From contig JAYEGL010000017.1 of the NCBI GenBank assembly GCA_034659015.1, forward strand, positions 372,001-436,000: 64,000 nucleotides of DNA, written 5' to 3'. This document shows, piece after piece, positions 50,854 through 59,281 of the stretch (its first letter is position 1; every line of letters starts with the position of its first letter). The notes below the pieces were generated by a model. It did not search any database and had not been told where the DNA came from. It saw only the letters and a list, made by a program, of their open reading frames with translations. The DNA is from Maricaulis sp034659015 (GTDB lineage: Bacteria > Pseudomonadota > Alphaproteobacteria > Caulobacterales > Maricaulaceae). Made by a program: the position numbers and the translations under genes.

Positions 50854-51807
50854 ATGAACCAGAAAAACACCGCGTCCGCTCCCCGCCCGCCCGCTCCGCT
50901 CATCCAGTTCGCCGGCGAAAAGCCGCCCGCTCCGGACTGGTTCGCAAAGGCGCTGGAGAAAAAGACCGAGACCGGATCGGTGATCGTCGACGATGCCACG
51001 GTATGCTGGAAGGCTTGGGGCGAGCGCGGCATGCCCGGGCTGATCCTCGTGCATGGCGGCGTGGCCCACAAGGACTGGTGGGACAGTATCGCCCCCTTCC
51101 TCGCCGAGACCCGCCGCGTGGTGGCCCTGGACCTCACGGGCATGGGCGACAGCGATCACCGCGACCGCTACTTCATGGACACCTACGCCCGCGAGGTGAT
51201 CGCGGCCGGCGAGACGGGCGGCGCCTTCGACGGCGGCGCCCCCTTCGTGGCCGGCCATTCCTTCGGCGGTTTCGTCTCGCTGACTGCGGCCATGGAGCAT
51301 GGCGAGAAACTGCGCGGCGTGGCCGTGCTGGACAGCCCGATCCGGCCCGCGGAGGAGCAGCGGCGTTCCTCGCCGCCCAGTCGCGGCGGCACGGTCTATG
51401 CCGACTTCCGGGCCGCCATGGAGCGCTTCCGGCTGCTGCCCGAGCAGACCTGCGACAATGCCTTCCTGCTCGATCACATTGCCCGGCAGAGCCTGAAACA
51501 GGCGACCCGGCCGGATGGCACGCCCGGCTGGACATGGAAATTCGATCCGAAACTCTGGGACAAGCTGGACTATGACCGCCCGCCGCCGGCCCAGCTCGTG
51601 GACCGGCTGAAGACGCGTGTCGCGCTGTTCCGCGGCGAGGATTCCCGCCTCGTCACCGACGAGATCTGGTCCTTCATGCGTGAAACCTTCGGACCGGACA
51701 CCACCATGGTGTCGATCCCCGATGCCCAGCACCACCTGATCCTGGACCAGCCGATCGCGGTGGGCGCCGCCCTGGAAGTGCTGACGGGCCCTGGCTGGGG
51801 GGTGTAG
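50854..51807 (+). CDS. Cytoplasmic alpha/beta hydrolase
   Basis: This 317-residue protein has no signal peptide. A Pro-rich N-terminus is followed by LILVHGGVAHKDWWDSIAPF, the nucleophile VAGHSFGGFVSLTAAME, the acid-region FRGEDSRLVTDEIW, and His in DAQHHLILDQP. Substrate is unknown, and the family is broad (lactonases, esterases, haloalkane dehalogenase relatives). Confidence 0.9.
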   Translation: MNQKNTASAPRPPAPLIQFAGEKPPAPDWFAKALEKKTETGSVIVDDATVCWKAWGERGMPGLILVHGGVAHKDWWDSIAPFLAETRRVVALDLTGMGDSDHRDRYFMDTYAREVIAAGETGGAFDGGAPFVAGHSFGGFVSLTAAMEHGEKLRGVAVLDSPIRPAEEQRRSSPPSRGGTVYADFRAAMERFRLLPEQTCDNAFLLDHIARQSLKQATRPDGTPGWTWKFDPKLWDKLDYDRPPPAQLVDRLKTRVALFRGEDSRLVTDEIWSFMRETFGPDTTMVSIPDAQHHLILDQPIAVGAALEVLTGPGWGV

Positions 51808-51810
51808 AGG

Positions 51811-52049
51811 CCCTTCTCCCCTTCCGGGGAGAAGGTGGGCGAAGCCCGGATGAGGGGCGCGCGGCAAAGCCGCGCTTGGGAAGAGGTGCCGAATCCAGGG
51901 CTCGCCCCGCTTGCGGGGGAGCTGTCCGCGTCAGCGGACTGAGGGGGCAGCGCGAAGCGGCGCAGAGCGCGTCAGCGCGCAGACTCTCCCCCATCGCCTC
52001 CCCCGGCTCAGGGCCGGGGTCGCCACTTCCCCCGCTAACGCAGGGGAAG
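51811..52049. repeat. Mosaic of palindromic intergenic repeats
   Basis: This stretch is built of at least five short perfect hairpins: CCTTCTCCCC/GGGGAGAAGG at 51812-51835, GCGCGGC/GCCGCGC at 51858-51874, CGCCCCGC/GCGGGG near 51904-51920, GTCCGC/GCGGAC at 51924-51939, and CTTCCCC/GGGGAAG at 52026-52049. It resembles the repeat mosaics common in alphaproteobacterial spacers. The first hairpin may also terminate the upstream hydrolase gene. Confidence 0.7.
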
Positions 52050-52068
52050 CCTGATGCGCAGGCCCCAC

Positions 52069-52299
52069 CTACTCCGGATGCGACTCCAGTTCGCGGGCGA
52101 CATCCGTCGGGATATCGGCCGGACGCGCCGTGAAGGCCTTGCGCAGCGCATTGCCTATGGCCACCAGCACGACCAGACCCAGCCAGACCGCACCGATCTG
52201 GATCCCGCGATGGGGCAGAAGGTCGACATAGCCGAAATTGCGATAGGCCAGGCCCACCAGGGCGCCATAGACGCCCAGGGCAATGATCGCAGACCACAC
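52069..52299 (-). CDS. Small membrane protein, hypothetical
   Basis: This 76-residue protein has two predicted transmembrane helices (WSAIIALGVYGALVGLAY and IQIGAVWLGLVVLVAIGNAL) and a cytoplasmic tail (FTARPADIPTDVARELE). GTG 52299 is the only good start in frame, although no Shine-Dalgarno is clear. Family unknown. Confidence 0.6.
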   Translation of the reverse strand: MWSAIIALGVYGALVGLAYRNFGYVDLLPHRGIQIGAVWLGLVVLVAIGNALRKAFTARPADIPTDVARELESHPE

Positions 52300-52362
52300 G
52301 GCAAAGGGAATTTTATCGGCACGCCCTCCCAGCCCCGCAAGGCTAGCAAGCAGGCCGGGCCA

Positions 52363-52968
52363 TCACAACCAGCCGCGCTCGCGCGCCAGGCGCGCCGCCT
52401 CGATCCGGTTGGATGCGCCGAGCTTGGAGATCGCGCTGTGCAGGTAGTTGCGCACCGTTCCCCGGGCGAGCCCCTCGGCCTTGGCGATGGCGGGGCTGTC
52501 CATTCCCGCTTCCGCCAGCCGCAGGAGGCGCCGCTCGGTATCGGTCAGCGGGTCCGGCTCGCTCCAGGCCTGTTCGGCCAGGCCGGGCGCCAGCACGCGT
52601 TCGCCCGCGGCAACGCGGCGCACCGCGCTGGCCAGATCGGCCGAGGGCGTGTCCTTGAGCAGATAGCCGCTCACCCCCGCTTCCAGGGCCCGCCGCAGAT
52701 AACCCGGCCGGTCGAAGGTGGTGACGATCAGAACACGCGTCCTCGCCCCGTCGCGCCTGAGCTGGGCGGCCAGTTCCAGACCGGTCAGGCCGGGCATCTC
52801 GATATCGGTGACCAGGACGTCCGGCGTGTAACGGCGCACCATGTCCAGCGCCTCGCGTCCTGTCGCAGCCGCCCCCGCAACCTCTATGTCGCCCTCAAGC
52901 GACATCAGTGTCGCCAGCGCGTCGCGCAGCATCGTCTGGTCTTCCGCGATCACCACATCGATCATCAC
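52363..52968 (-). CDS. DesR-like NarL-family response regulator
   Basis: This 201-residue regulator has a receiver (VIAEDQTMLRDALATLM, Asp in LVTDIEMPGLTG) and a C-terminal LuxR-type HTH (LTDTERRLLRLAEAGMDSPA and ARGTVRNYLHSAISKLG). Its stop and the kinase start overlap by 4 nt, so it pairs with the kinase next door. In other bacteria DesK/DesR regulate membrane fluidity; the target here is unknown. Confidence 0.93.
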   Translation of the reverse strand: MMIDVVIAEDQTMLRDALATLMSLEGDIEVAGAAATGREALDMVRRYTPDVLVTDIEMPGLTGLELAAQLRRDGARTRVLIVTTFDRPGYLRRALEAGVSGYLLKDTPSADLASAVRRVAAGERVLAPGLAEQAWSEPDPLTDTERRLLRLAEAGMDSPAIAKAEGLARGTVRNYLHSAISKLGASNRIEAARLARERGWL

Positions 52969-54074
52969 GCGCCTCCATCCGGCCAGACCGCCACGAGTCC
53001 GCTGCCGCGGCCGCCAAGACCGCGCCCCAGTTCCAGCGTCATGCCCGCATCGGCCAGGCGCTGGCGCAGCCCGTCCAGCCCGCGGCCCGCGAAACGGGCC
53101 CCGCCCCGCCCGTCATCCGCAACCGTCAGGCGCAGGCCCTCTGCCCCGCCCTGCAGGCTGATGGCGACACGTTTCGCACCGGCATGGCGCAGCACATTGG
53201 TCGCGCCTTCGCGCACGACCATGCCGAAGGGACCGGAGGCGGCATCCGGCAGCTCATCGGCGCCGGCCATGTCCAGCTCGACGTCCAGGCCCGCCCGGCG
53301 AAGACGATCGGCGACCTCGGCCGCGACGACGTCGAGCGGCCGCACGCGCAGTCCGGTCACCGCCTCACGCACTTCGGCGAGGGCATCGCGGCTGATCTGC
53401 TGGATCGCCGCCAGCTCGGCCCTGGCCCGGTCCGGATCGGTGTCGAAGAGACGGCTGGCCAGATCGGCTTTCAGGGTCGTCACGGAAAGCGTGTGACCGA
53501 GCAGATCGTGCAGGTCTCGGGCGATGCGCTGGCGCTCCGCCTCGACCGCCCGCGCGGCGGCGTCGGTTTCCAGATCCTCGCGCACCGCATCGCGCTCCTC
53601 GCTGCGCGCCGACCAGGCGGTCGCGGCGGCGATGATGATGCCGAAGACCAGATAGCCTGCGGCATAGACCCAGGGCACGGACACGACCACACAGCCCGCC
53701 ACAAGGACGATCAGCCACAGGACGAGACCGGCGCGCTGGACCCGCTGGTCGCGGATCCGGGCCATCATCGCGGCGGCGTAGACGAGAAACACGGCCGCGC
53801 CGAAATTGGCGGGCAGCAGCCAGAACCCCAGCGCCTCGGTCGCCAGCGCCGCGGGCAGCGCCATCCAGTCCCGCCGCACCATGGCGAAGACGAAGAGGCA
53901 CAGGAAAAGCGCCGCCGCCATGAGGGTGGTGGCCAGGGTGGCCTGTGCCGGTGTCCCGTAGACCCAGGGCAGGAAGAGCGCGGCCAGATAGACCAGGTAG
54001 ATCCAGGGCCGCTGTGGCGACAGGTACTGCCACCACCGGCCCGGGAGCCATGCCGTATCGCGGGGTGCCGTCAC
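52965..54074 (-). CDS. DesK-like sensor histidine kinase
   Basis: This 369-residue kinase has about six transmembrane segments in the first 150 residues, then a HisKA_3 dimerisation domain with RQRIARDLHDLLGHTLSVTT (phospho-His in DLHD). A HATPase domain with VREGATNVLRHAGAKRVAIS and LTVADDGRGGARFAGRGLDG follows. This is the DesK/LiaS type that senses membrane properties. It overlaps desR downstream and a membrane protein gene upstream, both by 4 nt. Confidence 0.93.
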   Translation of the reverse strand: MTAPRDTAWLPGRWWQYLSPQRPWIYLVYLAALFLPWVYGTPAQATLATTLMAAALFLCLFVFAMVRRDWMALPAALATEALGFWLLPANFGAAVFLVYAAAMMARIRDQRVQRAGLVLWLIVLVAGCVVVSVPWVYAAGYLVFGIIIAAATAWSARSEERDAVREDLETDAAARAVEAERQRIARDLHDLLGHTLSVTTLKADLASRLFDTDPDRARAELAAIQQISRDALAEVREAVTGLRVRPLDVVAAEVADRLRRAGLDVELDMAGADELPDAASGPFGMVVREGATNVLRHAGAKRVAISLQGGAEGLRLTVADDGRGGARFAGRGLDGLRQRLADAGMTLELGRGLGGRGSGLVAVWPDGGA

Positions 54075-54673
54075 GCGGCCGGTTCCGTCATGATGTCCGT
54101 CATGCCGTCCCTTTTACGGCGCAGGCGCTCGACTTCCCAGCGCATACCCGCAGCGGCGAGCAGGTAGAGACCGGCGACGGCCAGCGGCAGAACGTCGAAA
54201 CGGCCGTCCGGAAGGGCGAACCAGATCACGCTCACCGTCGCCACGCGAAGGATGGCATGGATCAGGCAGACCCGGCTGCCATAGGTCCAGCCGATGATCG
54301 GCCAGTGCAGCGTCATGCCGATCGCCAGGGTCAGCGGTGCCGCGTCCGGTGCCGCCCCGAAGACGATGAAATGCACCGGCCAGAGAAAGTTGATCGCCAT
54401 CACGGCGAGCATGCCGACACCGCCGATCGGCGATTTTGCTTTCATGAAGGGCGAACGGAAGGGTTTCTGCAGCAAGAGGCCGAGCGGGAAGATCAGGCCG
54501 GAGCCGGCGGCGGCGGCCAGCGCCCAGTCTTCCGGCGCCAGATGGCGGCTGAGCATGGCGAGGCCCACCCAGTAGATCGCGCCGGCCACGGGCAGTGAAA
54601 TGCCGCCGCCGGCATCGAGATAATACCGGTCTTTCTCGTGCTTGAGCAGGGTCTTGAAATCGTCGCTCATCAT
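54071..54673 (-). CDS. DUF7010-like membrane protein
   Basis: This 200-residue protein has about five transmembrane helices. Family-like landmarks are DRYYLDAGGGISLPVAGAIY, LFPLGLLLQKPFR-like segment IFPLGLLLQKPFRSPF and VHFIVFGAAPD. ATG 54673 follows GGAG. It leads the desK-desR operon with ATGA overlap and may be sensed or regulated by that system; this is inference. Membership of DUF7010 is recalled from motifs, not checked. Confidence 0.75.
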   Translation of the reverse strand: MMSDDFKTLLKHEKDRYYLDAGGGISLPVAGAIYWVGLAMLSRHLAPEDWALAAAAGSGLIFPLGLLLQKPFRSPFMKAKSPIGGVGMLAVMAINFLWPVHFIVFGAAPDAAPLTLAIGMTLHWPIIGWTYGSRVCLIHAILRVATVSVIWFALPDGRFDVLPLAVAGLYLLAAAGMRWEVERLRRKRDGMTDIMTEPAA

Positions 54674-54851
54674 CGTCTCCGTTGTCAGGGTCGACGACTT
54701 CATCGCCCGGCATCGCTGCGCCGGGCAGGCACAGGCTTCACCCATCCGCCATGACAGGTGTCACACAAGCGGCAGCCCGGCATCTTGGCGGGCCGCGCAA
54801 CGCGTGCTATCCGCTCGGTCACAGGGCATCTTTTTGACAGGGGTTGCAGCA

Positions 54852-55157
54852 ATGGCGGCTGATCACGTTCGCGGCGACATGGACATTTCCCAGCACAAGT
54901 CCACTTTCGACGGTTTCATGGCAGTCAGCACCTGGGGCTCGCTCCTGACGGGCCTGACGGTCCTCTACCTCACCCTGGCCTTCGCGGTCGGCATGGACTG
55001 GCTGGCCTCGCTGGTCGGCGTGGCGATTGTCGGCGTGCTCGCCGGCCTGGTCCTGTCGATGAAGACGTCCTGGTATGTGACGGTCGGCGGACTGTTCGTG
55101 TTCGGACTGATCTGCGGCGGCATCGTCCAGCTCTTCCGCCTGGCGCTCGGCGGTTAA
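54852..55157 (+). CDS. aa3-type cytochrome c oxidase subunit IV
   Basis: This 101-residue protein begins MAADHVRGDMDISQHKSTFD, then FMAVSTWGSLLTGLTVLYLT, the hallmark of the small accessory subunit of aa3-type cytochrome c oxidase (COX4_pro_2). Three hydrophobic helices follow. Main oxidase genes are not in this window. AGGGG precedes the start. It is divergent from the DUF7010 gene. Confidence 0.85.
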   Translation: MAADHVRGDMDISQHKSTFDGFMAVSTWGSLLTGLTVLYLTLAFAVGMDWLASLVGVAIVGVLAGLVLSMKTSWYVTVGGLFVFGLICGGIVQLFRLALGG

Positions 55158-55274
55158 ATTTCCCGCCGGACCGGCTGATACTGCACCGCACAAAGAAATT
55201 TTTCCGCAGGTCTTCCCCTTCGGGAAGAATTCGACCATGCTCGCCGCAAACAAGCCATAAAGCGGCGGGAGACC

Positions 55275-56405
55275 ATGCGAATTGCGATTCTGAAGGAGCG
55301 GCATGCGGGTGAGACCCGCGTGGCTGCCACCCCTGAAACTGTCAAAAAATTCGTCGGCGCCGGACACGAGGTCGCCATCGAGAAGGGCGCCGGCGTGGCC
55401 GCGGCCATTCCCGACGACCTGTTTGCCGACGCCGGTGCCAAGACCGGAACGGCGGCGGCCACGCTGAAGGGCGCAGACGCCGTGTTCGCGGTGCGCAGCC
55501 CGGACGACGCCACCCTGGCCAAGCTCAAGGGCGTGCTGCTCGTCTGCCACCTGGAACCCCACGGCAATGTCGAGAAAGCCGAGGCCCTGGCCAAGGCCGG
55601 GGTCGACGCACTGGCGATGGAATTCGTGCCGCGCATCACCCGTGCCCAGGCGATGGACGCCCTGTCCTCCCAGGCCAATCTCGCCGGCTATCGCTCGGTG
55701 ATCGAGGCTGCGCAGCTCTACGGACGCGCCTTCCCGATGATGATGACGGCGGCCGGTACGGTCGCCCCGGCCAAGGCCTTCATCATGGGGGTGGGTGTCG
55801 CCGGCCTGCAGGCCATCGCCACGGCCCGCCGGCTCGGTGCCGTCGTCACCGCCACGGATGTGCGTCCGGCGGTGAAGGAACAGGTCGCCTCGCTGGGCGC
55901 GAAATTCATCGCGGTCGAGGACGAGGAGTTCAAGCAGGCCGAGACCGCCGGCGGCTATGCCAAGGAAATGTCCAAGGAATACCAGGCGAAACAGGCCGAG
56001 CTCATCGCCAGCCACATCGCCAAGCAGGACGTGGTCGTGACCACCGCCCTCATCCCGGGACGCCCGGCGCCGAAACTCGTCACCAAGGCCATGGTGGAAA
56101 GCATGAAGCCGGGCTCGGTCGTCATCGACCTGGCCGCACCCACGGGCGGCAATTGCGAGCTGACCAAGCCGGACGAGATCGTCGAGCACAAGGGCGTGAA
56201 GATCGCCGGCTTCGCCAACCTGCCCGGCCGCCTCGCCGCCGACAGTTCCGCGCTCTACGCGAAGAACCTGGCCAACCTCCTGCCGCTGCTGATCGACGAT
56301 GACGGCAAGAAGGCGCCCCACTGGGACGACGAGGTCATCCAGGGCATGGCGCTGACGAAGGATGGTGCGGTCATCCATCCGAGCCTGGTGAAGGAAAGCG
56401 CATAG
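55275..56405 (+). CDS. pntAA: NAD(P) transhydrogenase subunit alpha part 1
   Basis: This 376-residue soluble domain I binds NAD(H) in the proton-pumping transhydrogenase. Motifs: GVGVAGLQAIATARRLGAVV (NAD Rossmann), YAKEMSKEYQAKQAELIASH, TALIPGRPAPKLVTKAMVES and VIDLAAPTGGNCELTKP. The lack of fused membrane segments marks the split alphaproteobacterial arrangement with pntAB and pntB downstream. A secreted-protein gene intrudes between pntAA and pntAB. Confidence 0.96.
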   Translation: MRIAILKERHAGETRVAATPETVKKFVGAGHEVAIEKGAGVAAAIPDDLFADAGAKTGTAAATLKGADAVFAVRSPDDATLAKLKGVLLVCHLEPHGNVEKAEALAKAGVDALAMEFVPRITRAQAMDALSSQANLAGYRSVIEAAQLYGRAFPMMMTAAGTVAPAKAFIMGVGVAGLQAIATARRLGAVVTATDVRPAVKEQVASLGAKFIAVEDEEFKQAETAGGYAKEMSKEYQAKQAELIASHIAKQDVVVTTALIPGRPAPKLVTKAMVESMKPGSVVIDLAAPTGGNCELTKPDEIVEHKGVKIAGFANLPGRLAADSSALYAKNLANLLPLLIDDDGKKAPHWDDEVIQGMALTKDGAVIHPSLVKESA

Positions 56406-56419
56406 CAAGGAGGATGGCG

Positions 56420-57172
56420 ATGACCTGCCACGTTCGCACAGCACTCGTTGTTGCGTCCGGCCTTGTTCTGACTGTGGCCGGATCCGCCGGTGCCCAGATG
56501 ATCCGTCGGGCAGAACCGGCAACGGTCCGCTTCGTTGCAGACCCGCCCGCGCAAATGGGTACGGAGATTTATGTCGAGCCCGGCGATACGGTCTGGTCCG
56601 AAACGCTCCATCCAAGCCACGCGGTACGCCTTCTCGACGAGACGCCCGAGCGCAATCGTCCACGCCATGCCGACGGCGTACCCGCCGACAGCGTTCTGTT
56701 CGGTGTACATCTGTCCGACTCGATCGCCTATTGCCAGCCGATTGCCTACGAGGACGCCGTACGGCGGGTTCAGTGCTATCGCGACCTGGACGATAATGGC
56801 ACGTTCGACGGGACCTACCTGTCCCGACAGCGCGGACTGGATTCCCACTATCTCGTCGCCTATGTCCACGCGCTGACCGCTGTATCGCAGGTTCGCTACG
56901 AACCCGTCGAACAGCCCGGCACATTGTCCACGACCGGCGAGGTCGTCTTCGACATGCATCGCGGACAACCTGTATTCCGTCGCAGGATCGGTGAAGAAAC
57001 GCTCGACAGCCGGTCATCCTGCAGTCCGCTCCCGGACACGCCAGCCACCTGCGACCTCTTCGGCGTACGCATGGAGATGGAACCATCCGGCGACGGCCGC
57101 TACCGGATCAGGCTCATCCGGGCCATACCGCAGCGCGGCCTCGTCGTCCAAATCGAGAATACCGGGCTATGA
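56420..57172 (+). CDS. Secreted hypothetical protein inserted in the pnt operon
   Basis: This 250-residue protein has a signal peptide (LVVASGLVLTVAGSAGAQ). Mature segments include FVADPPAQMGTEIYVEPGDT, a dockerin-like acidic stretch DLDDNGTFDGTYLSRQR, and two cysteines near the C-terminus (CSPLPDTPATC) likely disulfide-bonded. The start chosen is ATG 56420, 6 nt after AAGGAGG; ATG 56414 abuts the Shine-Dalgarno. It splits pntAA from pntAB, unusual for the operon. Function unknown. Confidence 0.75.
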   Translation: MTCHVRTALVVASGLVLTVAGSAGAQMIRRAEPATVRFVADPPAQMGTEIYVEPGDTVWSETLHPSHAVRLLDETPERNRPRHADGVPADSVLFGVHLSDSIAYCQPIAYEDAVRRVQCYRDLDDNGTFDGTYLSRQRGLDSHYLVAYVHALTAVSQVRYEPVEQPGTLSTTGEVVFDMHRGQPVFRRRIGEETLDSRSSCSPLPDTPATCDLFGVRMEMEPSGDGRYRIRLIRAIPQRGLVVQIENTGL

Positions 57173-57202
57173 CCAATCCCCAAACCAGCGAGGTATCCGT
57201 TC

Positions 57203-57532
57203 ATGGAAGCCGTTGATCCCGTCATCTTCCGCCTGGCGATCTTCGTCCTGGCGGTCTTCGTGGGCTATTACGTCGTCTGGTCGGTGACGCCGGCCCTGCA
57301 CACGCCGCTGATGGCCGTCACCAATGCTATTTCCTCCGTGATCATCGTCGGCGCCCTGCTGGCCGCGACGGCGACCGCCGGCAGCGAGATCGCCGGCGAG
57401 GCCGCTTCGGGCGGCGCCGGTTTCTCGCGCGGGCTGGGCTTCATCGCCATCATCCTGGCGAGCGTGAACATTTTCGGGGGCTTCCTGGTCACCCGCCGCA
57501 TGCTGGCCATGTACAAGAAGAAGGAGCGCTAG
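57203..57532 (+). CDS. pntAB: NAD(P) transhydrogenase subunit alpha part 2
   Basis: This 109-residue membrane protein contributes three or four transmembrane helices to the proton channel. MEAVDPVIFRLAIFVLAVFV, YYVVWSVTPALHTPLMAVTN and FGGFLVTRRMLAMYKKKE are typical of PntAB. It is 2 bp before pntB and 30 bp after the inserted secreted-protein gene, so it shares their transcript. Confidence 0.96.
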   Translation: MEAVDPVIFRLAIFVLAVFVGYYVVWSVTPALHTPLMAVTNAISSVIIVGALLAATATAGSEIAGEAASGGAGFSRGLGFIAIILASVNIFGGFLVTRRMLAMYKKKER

Positions 57533-57534
57533 AC

Positions 57535-58938
57535 ATGTCCGTCAATCTCGCTGCCCTTCTCTACCTCGTCTCGGGGATCCTCTTCATCCTGGCCCTGCGC
57601 GGCCTGTCGAGCCCGGAAACCGCCCGCCGCGGCAATGTGTTCGGCATGGCCGGCATGGCCGTGGCCATCGTCACCACCCTGCTCGCCGTCAATCTGGACG
57701 GCCTGTCCCTCGTGCTGATCGTCGCCGGTGTGGCCATCGGCGGCGGGATCGGGGCCGTGATCGCCAGACGCGTTCCCATGACCGCGATGCCGCAGCTCGT
57801 GGCCGCCTTCCACTCGCTGGTGGGCATGGCCGCCGTGCTGGTCGCCGCCGCTGCGCTCTACGCGCCGGAGGCCTTCCACATCGCCGACGGTCTGGGCAAT
57901 CTGAAACACCTTTCCCTGTTCGAACTCTCGATGGGTACGGCGATCGGCGCCATCACCTTCTCCGGCTCGGTGATCGCCTTTGCCAAGCTGAACGGGAACA
58001 TGTCCGGCGCGCCGATCATCCTGCCGGTCCGCCACCTCATCAATATCGGCATCGGCCTCTTCATCGCCGTGATGATCGCCTTCCTGATGGCCTCCGGCGG
58101 CGATGCGAAACTGGCCTTCTGGCTGATCACGATCGCGGCCTTCGTGTTGGGCGTCACCCTGATCATCCCGATCGGCGGCGCCGACATGCCGGTCGTGGTC
58201 TCGATGCTGAACTCCTATTCCGGCTGGGCCGCCGCGGCGCTGGGCTTCACGCTGGAGAACACTGCGCTGCTGGTCACCGGCGCCCTGGTGGGCTCCTCCG
58301 GTGCGATCCTGTCCTACATCATGTGCAAGGGCATGAACCGCTCCTTCATCTCGGTCATCCTCGGCGGGTTCGGCGAGAGCGGCGACGCGGCCGCCGAGGC
58401 CGGTCCGCAAGGCAATGCCAAGCAGGGCTCGGCGGACGACGCCGCCTTCGTCATGAAAAATGCCGGCAAGGTCATCATCGTGCCCGGCTACGGCATGGCC
58501 GTCGCCCAGGCCCAGCACGCGCTGAAGGAAATGGCCGACATGCTCAAGGAAGAGGGTGTCGACGTGTCCTACGCCATCCACCCGGTGGCCGGCCGCATGC
58601 CGGGGCACATGAACGTCCTCCTGGCCGAGGCCCAGGTGCCCTATGACGAGGTATTCGAGCTGGAGGACATCAACTCCTCCTTCTCCAATGCCGACGTCGC
58701 CTTCGTGATCGGCGCCAACGACGTGACCAACCCGGCCGCCGAGGACGATCCGTCCTCGCCGATCTACGGCATGCCGGTGCTGCAGGTGTGGAAGGCCAAG
58801 ACGGTTTTCTTCGTCAAGCGTTCGCTGGGCTCGGGCTATGCCGGCGTGGAGAACCCGCTCTTCTTCCGGGACAACACGATGATGCTGCTCGGCGACGCCA
58901 AGAAAATGGTCGAGAGCATCGTGAAGGTGCTCGACTGA
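57535..58938 (+). CDS. pntB: NAD(P) transhydrogenase subunit beta
   Basis: This 467-residue integral membrane protein has an N-terminal membrane domain of about nine helices and the C-terminal NADP(H)-binding domain III. Motifs: VESFPDIK is absent here but VIIVPGYGMAVAQAQHALKE, YAIHPVAGRMPGHMNVLLAE and FVIGANDVTNPAAEDDPSSP are diagnostic. It uses the proton gradient to reduce NADP+ with NADH. Confidence 0.97.
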   Translation: MSVNLAALLYLVSGILFILALRGLSSPETARRGNVFGMAGMAVAIVTTLLAVNLDGLSLVLIVAGVAIGGGIGAVIARRVPMTAMPQLVAAFHSLVGMAAVLVAAAALYAPEAFHIADGLGNLKHLSLFELSMGTAIGAITFSGSVIAFAKLNGNMSGAPIILPVRHLINIGIGLFIAVMIAFLMASGGDAKLAFWLITIAAFVLGVTLIIPIGGADMPVVVSMLNSYSGWAAAALGFTLENTALLVTGALVGSSGAILSYIMCKGMNRSFISVILGGFGESGDAAAEAGPQGNAKQGSADDAAFVMKNAGKVIIVPGYGMAVAQAQHALKEMADMLKEEGVDVSYAIHPVAGRMPGHMNVLLAEAQVPYDEVFELEDINSSFSNADVAFVIGANDVTNPAAEDDPSSPIYGMPVLQVWKAKTVFFVKRSLGSGYAGVENPLFFRDNTMMLLGDAKKMVESIVKVLD

Positions 58939-58987
58939 TCATGACGGTTCAGCGGCCTTTCAGCCTTGCCTGTCGAGGCTGAACGGC

Positions 58988-59275
58988 ATGCTGGCCGAAC
59001 TCGCCTTCCTGGCCTCCGGGCCGATAGCCGACGACTGCACCTGGAACGGCATCCCGCTTTATGGCGAGGTGGCGGTGGTCGACAGTTTTCCCGACATCCG
59101 CGTGCAGATCGTGGAGAGCTTTCCCGATCTGAAAGTGAAACCGGTCGGGAGCTTTCCGGACGATTGCGGCGAATGGGAATTCGTCGACCGCTTTGCGGAC
59201 TTCACCATCCAGTTCGTCGAGAGCTTCCCGGATATCAAGATCGAATACGTCGAGAGCTTTCCGGGCCTGCCCTGA
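58988..59275 (+). CDS. SFPD 11-residue-repeat protein of unknown function
   Basis: This 95-residue acidic protein consists largely of an 11-residue repeat, V-x-S-F-P-D-(I/L)-(K/R)-(V/I)-x-x. Copies begin at VDSFPDIRVQI, VESFPDLKVKP, VGSFPDDCGEWEF (with a 2-residue insertion), VDRFADFTIQF and VESFPDIKIEY, and end in a partial VESFPG. Alternating hydrophobic residues suggest stacked beta-strands, like a small beta-solenoid. Start ATG 58988 has GAGG upstream. It is 49 bp after pntB on the same strand, so it may be co-transcribed. No catalytic motif and no signal peptide are seen. Confidence 0.78.
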   Translation: MLAELAFLASGPIADDCTWNGIPLYGEVAVVDSFPDIRVQIVESFPDLKVKPVGSFPDDCGEWEFVDRFADFTIQFVESFPDIKIEYVESFPGLP

Positions 59276-59281
59276 CGGGCC

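Noticed and set aside
55211..55228. Hairpin TCTTCCC-CTTC-GGGAAGA upstream of pntAA
   Set aside because: No T-tract and no gene clearly ending upstream requires it; left unassigned.
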